42,656 nucleotides of DNA. Source: Candidatus Zixiibacteriota bacterium. GTDB lineage: Bacteria; Zixibacteria; MSB-5A5; JAABVY01; JAHJOQ01. The DNA lies in assembly GCA_018820315.1 (NCBI GenBank), contig JAHJOQ010000076.1:1-42656 (forward strand). Direction: 5' to 3'. Below are positions 1 through 7,422 of this stretch, piece by piece. The notes under the pieces are model-generated. The model was not told the origin of the DNA. It ran no database searches and saw only the letters and a program-made list of their open reading frames with translations. Position 1 is the first letter of the stretch, and every line of letters starts with the position of its first letter. The position numbers and the translations under genes are program-made.

Positions 1-2
1 AC

Positions 3-101
3 GGCAGAAAGAACCGAATGACGCTCCCTGAGAAGAATCTCAAGTCCTCAGTTTCCGCGATAAAGAGCGAAATCAAAGCCCTCATCAAACTTTTGTCTTG
101 A
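3..101 (+). CDS. C-terminal fragment of an unidentified gene
   Basis: The window opens inside a reading frame that stays open from base 3 to a TGA at 99-101. It encodes about 32 residues, lysine- and serine-rich, that would form an amphipathic helix. The fragment is too short to identify. A tRNA promoter overlaps its stop codon, which fits the end of a real gene, but the frame could also be chance. Confidence 0.35.
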   Translation, partial: GRKNRMTLPEKNLKSSVSAIKSEIKALIKLLS

Positions 102-125
102 AATTTCGGATTCAGATTGTAATAT
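98..125 (+). promoter_or_regulatory. sigma70-type promoter for tRNA-Pro(GGG)
   Basis: TTGAAA at 98-103 and TAATAT at 120-125 are separated by 16 bases. The -10 box ends 11 bases before the tRNA. The -35 overlaps the end of the upstream reading frame. Confidence 0.5.
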
Positions 126-136
126 ACAGCCAGTGT

Positions 137-214
137 CGGGGAGTAGCGCAGCTTGGTTAGCGCGCTTGACTGGGGGTCAAGAGGTCGTCAGTTCAAATCT
201 GATCTCCCCGACCA
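137..214 (+). tRNA. tRNA-Pro(GGG)
   Basis: A full cloverleaf can be drawn. The acceptor CGGGGAG pairs with CTCCCCG, the D stem is GCGC/GCGC, and the anticodon stem CTTGA/TCAAG holds the loop CTGGGGG, giving anticodon GGG. The T arm GTCAG-TTCAAAT-CTGAT has one G-T pair. Discriminator A is followed by an encoded CCA at 212-214, unlike the other two tRNA genes in the window. A T-run follows directly. Confidence 0.95.
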
Positions 215-340
215 TTTTTTTGCATCCCGGTAGATGCCAGTCCGAATAAGGTTGAAGTAAAGCCCAGATGTTTCATCTGTCTCAAATGTGAGTCGATTGT
301 GAGATGCACATTTGCATCAAACGCACTACGGGAGGTCTAT

Positions 341-1648
341 ATGCGCTCTATTCTTGTCGTCTTGCTGTCAGTGTTGCTGCTGACAGTCAATTGCGGAGAT
401 CAGATCACCAACAACTATTACTCGCCGGATCCGAATGTCGGGATTACGGGACGAATCAGTCCGATCGATACCGGAGTTGTGACCGTCTTCGGGATCGCAA
501 CCGTCACTATCGACATCAACATAGATGGGTTCTTCAGTTTCGTTGATCTGCCTGAAGGAACGTATCATGTAGTTGTCTCTCCCGATCACTATTCCCGGCG
601 AGAGATATTTGACGTTGCTGTGTGCTCGCACAGCGTAGAGAACCTTGGAGAGCTTGCCCTCTCGGACTATCCGTATCCGATTTACCAAACAATACCGGCC
701 GATGGTGATGATTCTGTCCTTGTTCCTTTGTCCAGCCGGGGCCAGTCACTTACGATCTACGCCGACGAAGCGATCGACATGGAGGATCTTGCTGCAGAAT
801 GCGAGATACATCCAACGCTTGACGGCACCTGGCTGGAAACTCCGGCGAGATCGGGTAAGGAAAGCATATACCGCTTCTTACCTAATGACAGAATGCAGCC
901 GGGAACAGAATACACGGTAGTAATCGATGCGTCTGTCAGGACCGTCGAGGGTGTGCCACTTGGATCTGACATGCAGTTCAGCTTCACCACTGAGCCTCTC
1001 AGTGTTAGTGTCGATCTGCCATCGACGAGCAGACTCGGAGGCATCCCTATCAGGGAATTCTATCCCATATTGTCGTTCAATGGCTATGTTGATCCTGACT
1101 CTCTTGAGGCGGCCGTTCAGTATGAGCCGGAGATCCCAGGTATGTGGTATCCGATCAGCAGCAGCGAATCCCAGGACGAGGATGGCGGGACATTTAGTCG
1201 CTTCACGTTCTTCCCAACGGACTTGCCACTCGATCCGCAGACCGACTATGTTATAACGATAGATGCCGAGACTGGATTGGCCGGCGGAGTCAGCTTGCCG
1301 GAGCCATGCACATTGGGATTCACGACAGAGCGGCTTGGTGTAGTCTCGGCCTATCCTCCAGATGGACAGCCTAATGTATATTCATATGTCGACATAAGGC
1401 TGATGTTTAACACAGAGATGGATAGCTCCACGACTACGGCAGCATTTACACTTTCGGAGTTGGACGGTGAAGACGTGCATGGCACCTTTTCATGGTCCGG
1501 TAATTACGGCGCATCCACTATGTACTTCGATCCATCGGACGAATTGACGTCGGGGGCCATATACAAGATATCTCTCAGTAGCGCTGCCCAGACTGCTTCA
1601 GGAGGGAATCTGACAGAAGAGTTCGTGTCACTGTTCGGCGTGCGCTAG
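341..1648 (+). CDS. Lipoprotein with repeated Big_5-type Ig-like domains
   Basis: This 435-residue secreted protein probably has a structural or binding role at the cell surface. The start at 341 is chosen over an in-frame ATG at 299-ish because GGAGG lies at 331-335 and the signal peptide MRSILVVLLSVLLLTVNC begins there. Cys18 would be the lipidated residue, although Asn at -1 is atypical for a lipobox. Residues about 35-90 look like a carboxypeptidase-regulatory/PEGA-like beta-sandwich (ITGRI, DGFFSFVDLPEGTY, VVVSPDHY). Three Big_5-type (SbsA-like) domains follow, each with the pattern P-x-DG/GxxxV and an ending such as YTVVIDASV, YVITIDAETGLAG or YKISLSSAAQTASG. No catalytic motif is visible. 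It stands alone between a tRNA and a glycosyltransferase with its own promoter. The family call is from pattern only, and the partner or ligand is unknown. Confidence 0.75.
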   Translation: MRSILVVLLSVLLLTVNCGDQITNNYYSPDPNVGITGRISPIDTGVVTVFGIATVTIDINIDGFFSFVDLPEGTYHVVVSPDHYSRREIFDVAVCSHSVENLGELALSDYPYPIYQTIPADGDDSVLVPLSSRGQSLTIYADEAIDMEDLAAECEIHPTLDGTWLETPARSGKESIYRFLPNDRMQPGTEYTVVIDASVRTVEGVPLGSDMQFSFTTEPLSVSVDLPSTSRLGGIPIREFYPILSFNGYVDPDSLEAAVQYEPEIPGMWYPISSSESQDEDGGTFSRFTFFPTDLPLDPQTDYVITIDAETGLAGGVSLPEPCTLGFTTERLGVVSAYPPDGQPNVYSYVDIRLMFNTEMDSSTTTAAFTLSELDGEDVHGTFSWSGNYGASTMYFDPSDELTSGAIYKISLSSAAQTASGGNLTEEFVSLFGVR

Positions 1649-1704
1649 AGATTGATTGAAAGGTCAGTGCGGCAGCAGCCCGCCGAGGCGCTTCGATTTT
1701 CTCA

Positions 1705-1733
1705 TTGCGTCACGGCTGAATGACGCATAATAT
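1705..1733 (+). promoter_or_regulatory. promoter abutting the GT2 start codon (possible leaderless mRNA)
   Basis: TTGCGT at 1705-1710 and TAATAT at 1728-1733 are exactly 17 bases apart. Only 7 bases separate the -10 box from the ATG at 1741, so transcription would begin at or next to the start codon. No Shine-Dalgarno sequence precedes that ATG. Confidence 0.45.
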
Positions 1734-1740
1734 CAGCAGT

Positions 1741-2415
1741 ATGAATTCCGAATCTGTCTTGATCATCATACCGGCATTCAATACTGCGGATTCTATTTGC
1801 ACACTGATCGGACAAGTGCTTGACCACGCTTCGCCCGATAATATTCTTGTCATTGATGATGGATCTGCGGATGAAACAGCCCGACTGGCTGAACAGACAG
1901 GGGTTAGGATTATCTCTCACGACGTCAATCTCGGCAAGGGCGCAGCTCTCAAGACAGGCTTCAGAGTAGCCTTGGATGAGAAATATAGGTATGTTCTGAC
2001 AATGGATGCCGATCTGCAGCACCCGGCGAAGTGTGTACCCGATTTTCTGGAAGTCGCGGCGTCGGGTTGCTATGATATGGTGATAGGCGTAAGAGACAGA
2101 TCGGAGAAGATGCCTCCACATCGCGCATTCGCCAATTTCACAACTTCGATTCTGATATCGCTTCTTACCGGAGTGCTCATTAAGGATTCGCAGTCAGGTT
2201 TCAGACTTATCAGCACTCGTCTAATCAGATCGGTCAGCCTGAGAGGGGAAAGATACGATCTCGAGTCGGAGATGCTGCTGAAAGCGGGGTTGGCCCGGTT
2301 CTCGATAGGCGAGATCGCCATTCCGACCGTTTATGACGGTTCCGCAAGTTCAATCAATCCTGTTGTTGACGGACTGCGATTTCTCAAGCTCTTGAGAGAA
2401 AGCCTCTTCTGGTAA
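1741..2415 (+). CDS. Glycosyltransferase family 2 (dolichyl-phosphate mannose synthase-like)
   Basis: It should transfer a sugar from a nucleotide donor, probably to a polyprenyl-phosphate carrier at the inner face of the membrane. The 224-residue chain is a single GT-A domain. It has the N-terminal strand VLIIIPAFNTADSI, the donor-binding VIDDGSADET, an NLGKGAALKTGF segment and the metal-binding DADLQHP, in the order seen in DPM1/GtrB-like enzymes. A QSGFRLIS segment follows. There is no C-terminal membrane domain, so it is the short soluble type. An upstream ATG at 1720 would add seven residues, but that start would lie before the predicted transcription start, so 1741 is preferred. It is followed 55 bases later by surE. 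Donor and acceptor cannot be read from sequence. A GT-C glycosyltransferase at 9.8 kb is the kind of enzyme that uses polyprenyl-phosphate sugars. Confidence 0.85.
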   Translation: MNSESVLIIIPAFNTADSICTLIGQVLDHASPDNILVIDDGSADETARLAEQTGVRIISHDVNLGKGAALKTGFRVALDEKYRYVLTMDADLQHPAKCVPDFLEVAASGCYDMVIGVRDRSEKMPPHRAFANFTTSILISLLTGVLIKDSQSGFRLISTRLIRSVSLRGERYDLESEMLLKAGLARFSIGEIAIPTVYDGSASSINPVVDGLRFLKLLRESLFW

Positions 2416-2470
2416 GCTTGCGTTTTGCGACAACTTATACTATATATTTGCCTTTGAAAGCAGGAAATTG

Positions 2471-3238
2471 ATGGCGACGAAACGCGATAACAATCTGATA
2501 CTTCTTACCAACGATGACGGATACTTCGCGCCCGGCTTGAAAGCTCTTGAGCGCGAGATCAGGAAGCTCGGCGAGGTTGTTATTGTAGCGCCTGACCGGG
2601 AACAATCGGCATCGAGTCATTCCCTCACTATGCAGAGACCGCTCAGAATCAACAAGCATGAAGACAACTGGTTCTCTGTCGACGGCACTCCGACTGACTC
2701 GGTGATGATCGCGGTGCACGCTCTCCTGAAGAAAAGAAGACCCGACTTCATCATCTCCGGGATCAACCACGGACCCAATATGGGTGATGATGTTACTTAT
2801 TCCGGGACAGTAGCTGCAGCAATCGAAGGATCGATTCTCGGCATTCCGTCAATTGCAGTGTCACTCGCAGACTGGGATGCGACCGACTATGCGCCATCCG
2901 CGATAGCAGTGCGCAAAATCCTCAGACAAGTGATGCACTGGCCGTTTCCTGAGTTTACTCTGCTGAACGTCAATATTCCATATCTCGGTCAGAAACCTTA
3001 CAAGGGCGCAAAAATCACCAAGCTTGGTAAGCGAGTCTATAATGACATCATTGTCGAGAAGACAGACCCGCGCGGTAAGCACTACTACTGGATCGGCGGT
3101 GAGCCGGAGTGGTTCGAAATTGATGGTTCTGATTACTCCGCGGTTAATGCGGGATACATTTCCATCACCCCGCTGGCCATCGACATGACTTCGCATTCAA
3201 CCTATCGCGAATTCCGGGATATGAGAGTGAAGGTTTGA
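2471..3238 (+). CDS. surE: 5'/3'-nucleotidase SurE
   Basis: SurE removes phosphate from nucleoside 5'- and 3'-monophosphates and is linked to stationary-phase survival. The 255-residue length is normal for the family. The metal-binding motif LTNDDGYFAPG lies at about residues 10-20, followed by VVIVAPDREQSASSHSLTM with the conserved SG/AS-x-S-H segment. GTPTDSV and FIISGINHGPNMGDDVTYSGTVAAAIEG are the usual family signatures. The ATG at 2471 is used, with AGGAA at 2462-2466, instead of an upstream TTG that adds one residue. A promoter-like TATACT/TATATT stretch lies just upstream but is ambiguous. The gene ends 116 bases before tRNA-Pro(CGG). Identification is secure. Confidence 0.95.
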   Translation: MATKRDNNLILLTNDDGYFAPGLKALEREIRKLGEVVIVAPDREQSASSHSLTMQRPLRINKHEDNWFSVDGTPTDSVMIAVHALLKKRRPDFIISGINHGPNMGDDVTYSGTVAAAIEGSILGIPSIAVSLADWDATDYAPSAIAVRKILRQVMHWPFPEFTLLNVNIPYLGQKPYKGAKITKLGKRVYNDIIVEKTDPRGKHYYWIGGEPEWFEIDGSDYSAVNAGYISITPLAIDMTSHSTYREFRDMRVKV

Positions 3239-3309
3239 CGTCTTCGGTTCTTGAGGTGGTCTGTTCCCTGAAATCGGACGCTCGTCCCGATGACATCATC
3301 AAAAAAGTG

Positions 3310-3337
3310 TTGACAAATGCGAAAAAGTCGATAACAT
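3310..3337 (+). promoter_or_regulatory. promoter for tRNA-Pro(CGG)
   Basis: A perfect TTGACA at 3310-3315 and TAACAT at 3332-3337 are spaced by 16 bases. The tRNA starts 17 bases past the -10 box. Confidence 0.65.
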
Positions 3338-3354
3338 CCATTGACCCTCAATAT

Positions 3355-3428
<74 letters not shown>

Positions 3429-3460
3429 TATTGAAAAACAGGGTTCCCGGAAACTAATCT

Positions 3461-3934
3461 ATGACCAACCCAGAGCGAAAGTACTATATTGGCGTGATTG
3501 GCGCCGGTCAGTGTTCGCCTGTGGTCAAGAAGCTGGCGTTTGAGGTTGGCAGGCAGATTGCCAAATCGAACGCCATTCTAGTCTGTGGCGGATTGGGGGG
3601 AGTGATGGAGTCAGCCGCTGAAGGAGCAAAGTCAGAGGGAGGCACAACCATCGGAATTCTTCCCGGAAGAAACAGGGGGGATGCGAACAGATTCATCGAT
3701 TTTGCCATTCCGACAGGCATCGGTGAAGCGAGAAACTTGGTTGTCATTAATGCAAGCGACGCAATAGTCGCACTTCCAGGAAAATTCGGCACACTCTCCG
3801 AATTCGGTTTTGCACTTAAACTCAATAAGCCGGTAGTCAACATGGGCGGCTGGGATCTCAAGGAAGCCGCGGTAAGCTCAGACAATCCAGAGGAGGCAGT
3901 GAGATTAGTTCTTCAGAAAATAGCAGCAAAGTAG
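3461..3934 (+). CDS. TIGR00725 / LOG-like nucleotide-binding protein
   Basis: This 157-residue protein belongs to the Rossmann-like superfamily of LOG, DprA and molybdenum cofactor carrier proteins. Seen in sequence: YIGVIGAG at the N-terminus, VCGGLGGVMESAAEGAKSEGG at about residues 45-65 (the nucleotide-binding loop), the GILPG segment, and ALPGKFGTLSEFGFAL near residue 110. That last motif is the family version of the PGGxGTxxE motif of LOG enzymes, with G-K in place of G-G. LOG relatives hydrolyse cytokinin-type nucleotides and the Moco carrier relatives bind cofactor; which applies here cannot be said. Its end overlaps the likely start of the acylphosphatase gene. There is no convincing Shine-Dalgarno at the ATG. 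Confidence 0.8.
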   Translation: MTNPERKYYIGVIGAGQCSPVVKKLAFEVGRQIAKSNAILVCGGLGGVMESAAEGAKSEGGTTIGILPGRNRGDANRFIDFAIPTGIGEARNLVVINASDAIVALPGKFGTLSEFGFALKLNKPVVNMGGWDLKEAAVSSDNPEEAVRLVLQKIAAK

Positions 3935-4209
3935 ACTTCGTCTGCGCCAGAGTCCTGATATCCGGTATGGTTCAGGGAGTAGGATTCAGGTACTTCACGA
4001 CTTCGACGGCACAAAACCACAGTGTCACCGGTTACATACGAAATCTGGATACCGGCGATGTGCAGATCGAAGTGGAGGGATCGAAGGAAGAGGTCATGCA
4101 GTTTCTTTTGGCTGTCAAGAAGGGGCCGAAATGGTCCCATATCGAGAATTTTCAGGTCGAGTGGAAGAAGTACGAGGAGAACTACGATCAGTTTTTCGTA
4201 AAATATTAA
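3904..4209 (+). CDS. acyP: Acylphosphatase (probable non-ATG start)
   Basis: Acylphosphatase hydrolyses carboxyl-phosphate bonds. The catalytic motif VQGVGFR and the second catalytic residue, Asn of GYIRNLDTGDVQ, are both present. The first ATG in frame (3967) starts at MVQGVGFR, which removes the first beta strand of the fold. The frame continues upstream without a stop, and its residues ARVLISG match the expected strand. No ATG, GTG or TTG lies in frame there. A perfect AGGAGG at 3891-3896 is followed seven bases later by ATT at 3904, so I place the start there (101 residues), overlapping the preceding gene by 31 bases. If a conventional start is required, 3967-4209 is the alternative and would give a crippled protein. 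The family call is secure; the start is inference. Confidence 0.8.
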   Translation: MSSSENSSKVDFVCARVLISGMVQGVGFRYFTTSTAQNHSVTGYIRNLDTGDVQIEVEGSKEEVMQFLLAVKKGPKWSHIENFQVEWKKYEENYDQFFVKY

Positions 4210-4216
4210 TCAGCTT

Positions 4217-4747
4217 ATGACAGAAGAATATTTCAAAACAAAAATACGCAGCATCCCCGATTTTCCAAAGAAGGGGATAATGTACAGGGACATTACCACG
4301 TTGACGTCCGATTCAGAGGCGTTTGCTATGGCGATCGATGTTATCTTCGATCGAAGCCATGATTTGGGGATTACAAAGGTCGTCGCGATTGAGTCCAGAG
4401 GGTTTGTATTCGGATCTGCCCTCGCATACAAGCTCGGCTGCGGCATGGTCCTGGTGCGCAAGCCGGGAAAGCTCCCGTTTGAGATCGTCAGCGAAGATTA
4501 CACGCTGGAATACGGTACTGATCGAATCGAGATTCATTCAGACGCGTTGACGCCAACGGATAGAGTGATGATTGTAGACGACCTCGTGGCGACAGGGGGG
4601 ACTCTTTTGGCCTGCTGTCATCTTGTCGAGAAACTCGGTGCCGGGATTGCCTGTGTGGCAACTGTTGTAGAATTGTCACATCTCGGTGGCCAGAATAGAT
4701 TCAGCGACTACAACTACTTTTCGTTGGTTAAATACGATAGCGGCTAG
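4217..4747 (+). CDS. apt: Adenine phosphoribosyltransferase
   Basis: Apt salvages adenine to AMP using PRPP. The 176-residue length is typical. The N-terminus has the family sequence IRSIPDFPKKGIMYRDITTL. The PRPP-binding loop VMIVDDLVATGGT is at about residues 117-129. The adenine-recognition segment ESRGFVFGSALAYKLG and the RKPGKLP loop are present. It lies seven bases after the acylphosphatase stop with no clear Shine-Dalgarno, so it may be translated by coupling. A TATTAA lies 7 bases before the ATG, but no -35 goes with it. The gene closes the cluster; a tRNA follows. Confidence 0.95.
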   Translation: MTEEYFKTKIRSIPDFPKKGIMYRDITTLTSDSEAFAMAIDVIFDRSHDLGITKVVAIESRGFVFGSALAYKLGCGMVLVRKPGKLPFEIVSEDYTLEYGTDRIEIHSDALTPTDRVMIVDDLVATGGTLLACCHLVEKLGAGIACVATVVELSHLGGQNRFSDYNYFSLVKYDSG

Positions 4748-4792
4748 CTTCCCCGGTCAAACTGTCAATTCAAGCCTCATTTTTGAATTCTA

Positions 4793-4821
4793 TTGACTAA
4801 TCTCTCCAAAGAACATAAGAT
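4793..4821 (+). promoter_or_regulatory. promoter for tRNA-Arg(CCT)
   Basis: TTGACT at 4793-4798 and TAAGAT at 4816-4821 with a 17-base spacer. The tRNA begins 12 bases downstream. Confidence 0.6.
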
Positions 4822-4832
4822 ATGTCGCGTCT

Positions 4833-4906
4833 GCCCCCGTAGCTCAGTTGGACAGAGCAGTGGTTTCCTAAACCGCGGGTCGGGTGTTCGAGTCACCCCG
4901 GGGGTA
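4833..4906 (+). tRNA. tRNA-Arg(CCT)
   Basis: The acceptor GCCCCCG pairs with CGGGGGT (G-T at position 1-72). The D stem is GCTC/GAGC. The anticodon stem GTGGT/ACCGC holds the loop TTCCTAA, giving anticodon CCT. The T arm GGGTG-TTCGAGT-CACCC is perfect. Discriminator A; no CCA is encoded. Confidence 0.95.
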
Positions 4907-5053
4907 TTTTTATCTTATGGGGACGGAATCATGTTGAAGCGCAACTGTCCCGCAAGAGCGTTTCCAGCCTCGGACTTTCAACAAACCGAGGGTTTCATCG
5001 TCCTAAGAACGTAAGTCGTTTTGCGTTACGCGGGAGAAATGTTTAAAAAAGGT
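4907..5053 (+). other. intergenic stretch with several inverted repeats
   Basis: No convincing gene is here. Three possible stems are seen in a row: GGGACGG (4920-4926) with CTGTCCC (4945-4951, one G-U pair), CCTCGG (4968-4973) with CCGAGG (4986-4991), and CGTAA (5010-5014) with TTACG (5026-5030). None is followed by a T-run, and none matches a riboswitch I know. It could be a small structured RNA co-transcribed with the tRNA, or spacer. Confidence 0.25.
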
Positions 5054-5081
5054 TTGACTCCTGTAGCCAATGTGTTATATT
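5054..5081 (+). promoter_or_regulatory. promoter for the outer-membrane protein gene
   Basis: TTGACT at 5054-5059 and TATATT at 5076-5081 with a 16-base spacer. It lies 45 bases before the chosen ATG at 5126, and downstream of a spurious earlier in-frame start at 5021, which supports the later start. Confidence 0.55.
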
Positions 5082-5125
5082 TTTTGCCAAAATTTTTGAC
5101 AAGCGGATTGGGAGGAACTGCTCTA

Positions 5126-6601
5126 ATGAAAACCAAGATATTGTTGCTGATCACTCTTCTATTGATGGTTCTAATCGAAATCGCCCCAGGGCAGGCATAT
5201 TACGGACTCGATAGAAACTGGCTCGGTTCGGGAGTGCGCGCCCGGAGTATGGGCGGTGCGTTCATCGGCCTGGCGAACGATGCCTCAGCCATCACGTGGA
5301 ATCCGGCGGGATTGATCCAGACTCTCGATCCACAGATATCTTTTTCAGGATCGTACACAAGACCTAACTCCACAATCGATCTGGACTATGGCACCTTCAT
5401 GGGTGGGCGACTTGCCGTAAATGACAACAGATTCAACATTAATTACGCTTCATTTCTGGCTCCATTGACAATCAAGGAACACCAGTTTTCAGCAAGCATC
5501 GCTTATCAGAAGCTGGATGAGATCAACCACGCCGAAATGCAGAATCCGTATATCTATGTTCCAATCATCTACTACCAATGGGATTCGGTGGTTGTCTCGC
5601 ACCTTGAAGAGGCGGTCACCGGCGGGATGGATGTTGTCAATCTCGGGTTCGGAACTTCGATTATGGGAGGTCTCGCGGTTGGTGCCGCAGCCAACATTTA
5701 TATCGGTACGGCGGATGAGAATTATGATGTAACGGCCGAATGGATGGATACGAAAGGCGCGGGCCAGTACGAGCAGGATGTCAGGCGGCTTTTTAGAGCG
5801 CACAGCCTATTCGATGTTAGCTATAGTGGATTTAACATGACATTCGGTTTGCACTATACATGGAACAAACTGAAAATCGGCGCCGTCGCAAAGACTCCGT
5901 TCGAGATCACGAGAAAGTATGATATCATTCAGAATGATACAGTATGGGAAACCGCGACTGATTTGTACGTCATTGTGCCTCAGTCTGATAAAGCGGATTT
6001 CTTCCTGACCGACAAAAAACAGAAGCTGGAGCAGCCTCTCACACTCGGTATGGGGCTGGCCTACAATGTCAAACCGAATTTCGTCATGAGCGGAGATTTC
6101 GAATGGAGGCGGTTCGGCAGAACGAGCGTCTCGGTTCTCGACAGCTCATTCATCAGAAGCTCTGGCCAGAAGGACGAGTTCTATACGAAATATCCTTCCG
6201 GTTTCAGGAATGCAGGTGAAGGCCGCATCGGATTTGAATATATGTTAGAGAGCGACAAAGCGAAAATTCCTATCAGGGGTGGATTTAGATATATCCAGCA
6301 CTATGATGCGGATGTCGATATGGCGGTTACAGCCTATGGCAGAACGGAAGATCAGATATTCATCATTGCCCAGGGGATTGCTACGGGCGATAGAATGACA
6401 GCCTATGCGCTCAGTGGCGGAACTGGTGTTCACTGGAGTAGGATATGGCTCGATGCCGGTTTTGAGTATTATACGCAGGATAGGACTGTGGTCGGAGCGG
6501 ATATAGATTTCTATACCGAACTCTTCCCGAGTAAGCCCTTCACAGGCGACAATAAGCTGACCAGAACACGGTTCTCTCTGAATTTTACCGGCTTCTTTTA
6601 G
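5126..6601 (+). CDS. Outer-membrane beta-barrel, FadL/PorV-like
   Basis: This 491-residue secreted protein is probably a barrel in the outer membrane. The start at 5126 has GGAGG at 5111-5115 and begins a signal peptide (MKTKILLLITLLLMVLIEIAPGQA). The mature N-terminus carries the signature of OmpP1/FadL/TodX and PorV relatives: GSGVRARSMGGAFIGLANDASAITWNPAGL, roughly residues 35-65. The rest alternates short polar and aromatic strands and ends in a strand with C-terminal phenylalanines (SLNFTGFF), as expected for BAM-inserted barrels. FadL members move hydrophobic molecules; PorV members act in type IX secretion. The window also encodes a protease with a type IX-like sorting tail, but the two genes are 30 kb apart and the link is only suggestive. 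The substrate is unknown. Confidence 0.75.
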   Translation: MKTKILLLITLLLMVLIEIAPGQAYYGLDRNWLGSGVRARSMGGAFIGLANDASAITWNPAGLIQTLDPQISFSGSYTRPNSTIDLDYGTFMGGRLAVNDNRFNINYASFLAPLTIKEHQFSASIAYQKLDEINHAEMQNPYIYVPIIYYQWDSVVVSHLEEAVTGGMDVVNLGFGTSIMGGLAVGAAANIYIGTADENYDVTAEWMDTKGAGQYEQDVRRLFRAHSLFDVSYSGFNMTFGLHYTWNKLKIGAVAKTPFEITRKYDIIQNDTVWETATDLYVIVPQSDKADFFLTDKKQKLEQPLTLGMGLAYNVKPNFVMSGDFEWRRFGRTSVSVLDSSFIRSSGQKDEFYTKYPSGFRNAGEGRIGFEYMLESDKAKIPIRGGFRYIQHYDADVDMAVTAYGRTEDQIFIIAQGIATGDRMTAYALSGGTGVHWSRIWLDAGFEYYTQDRTVVGADIDFYTELFPSKPFTGDNKLTRTRFSLNFTGFF

Positions 6602-6639
6602 ACCGGGACCCGATCAACGGGATCGATGCGAAACAGATG

Positions 6640-6651
6640 CGGCTTAAGCCG
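6640..6651. promoter_or_regulatory. 12-bp perfect palindrome CGGCTTAAGCCG
   Basis: It lies in the 119-base gap between the barrel gene and the TPR gene. It could be a transcription-factor site for the downstream gene. No T-run follows, so it is not a standard terminator. A TATAAG further down (about 6677) has no clear -35. Confidence 0.3.
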
Positions 6652-6720
6652 TATAGAAATAAGGCGATACTGATTGTATAAGGGTACAATCCGATAGCGC
6701 TCTTGAAAGGATCGACAAGT

Positions 6721-7419
6721 ATGGCGACCAGGCAGAAGCTGACAAAGCAGCAGATGAAGCAGGATAAGTTCATAACTTTGGTATTCAGGGCACAGGAGTA
6801 CTTCACGGGACACACAAGCAAGTTCCTCCTGGGCATTGGCGCCATTGTTGTGATCGCGATTGCGGTTTTCCTGATAACCTCTCAGGGGCAGACAAAGGCG
6901 CGAGAAGCGAATGACATCCTGGGTCGGGCATCGGTCGAATTCAGAAGCGGCAATTTCCAGCTTGCGGCGGTGGATTTCCAGAACATCCTTGACAATTTTG
7001 GTGGCACTGAATCAGCAAAGCTGGCAAGCTACTATATCGCAAATGCCTACTTCAATCTGGAAAACTACGATCAGGCAGAAGAGTATTTTCGCCTCCATTA
7101 TGACAAATACCGCTACGATGACATGCTGAGCGCAAATGCCCTCGCTGGAATTGGACACTGCCTCAGAGCCAAGGGCCTGATGAAGGAAGCTGCGGACGAG
7201 TTTTTTGAAGTATACCAGAAGTATCCCGATAGCTATATTGTCCCGGATTGCTTGTTCATCGGCGCCAAGAGCTATGCCAGTGCCGACGATCGAGAGGATG
7301 CCCGGAAGTTGTACGACATCTATGTGAAGATACCGGGACAGGGACAGCGCGCACTCGAACTTGAGCAGTACCTCGTAGAGCATGGTGTGCTGGAGAGCAC
7401 CACCAGTAACTACGATTGA
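6721..7419 (+). CDS. Membrane-anchored TPR protein (YfgM/YbgF-like)
   Basis: This 232-residue protein has a short basic cytoplasmic N-terminus, one membrane segment at about residues 36-58 (FLLGIGAIVVIAIAVFLI), and a periplasmic region of TPR-like helix pairs (FQLAAVDFQNILDNFGGT, YDQAEEYFRLHYDKY, MKEAADEFFEVYQKYPDS). The layout matches YfgM-type ancillary factors of envelope protein assembly. The start at 6721 is used because AAAGGA lies about nine bases upstream; an earlier in-frame TTG at 6703 would add six residues and lacks a ribosome site. The GH57 gene follows after three bases, so the two are probably co-transcribed. Role beyond scaffold or chaperone partner cannot be given. Confidence 0.65.
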   Translation: MATRQKLTKQQMKQDKFITLVFRAQEYFTGHTSKFLLGIGAIVVIAIAVFLITSQGQTKAREANDILGRASVEFRSGNFQLAAVDFQNILDNFGGTESAKLASYYIANAYFNLENYDQAEEYFRLHYDKYRYDDMLSANALAGIGHCLRAKGLMKEAADEFFEVYQKYPDSYIVPDCLFIGAKSYASADDREDARKLYDIYVKIPGQGQRALELEQYLVEHGVLESTTSNYD

Positions 7420-7422
7420 TCT

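Noticed and set aside
4204-4219. TATTAA seven bases before the apt ATG as a third leaderless promoter
   Set aside because: No -35 box at a suitable distance; apt is more simply explained by coupling to the acylphosphatase gene.
4793-5014. 73-codon open frame over tRNA-Arg
   Set aside because: It starts in the tRNA promoter and reads through the tRNA.
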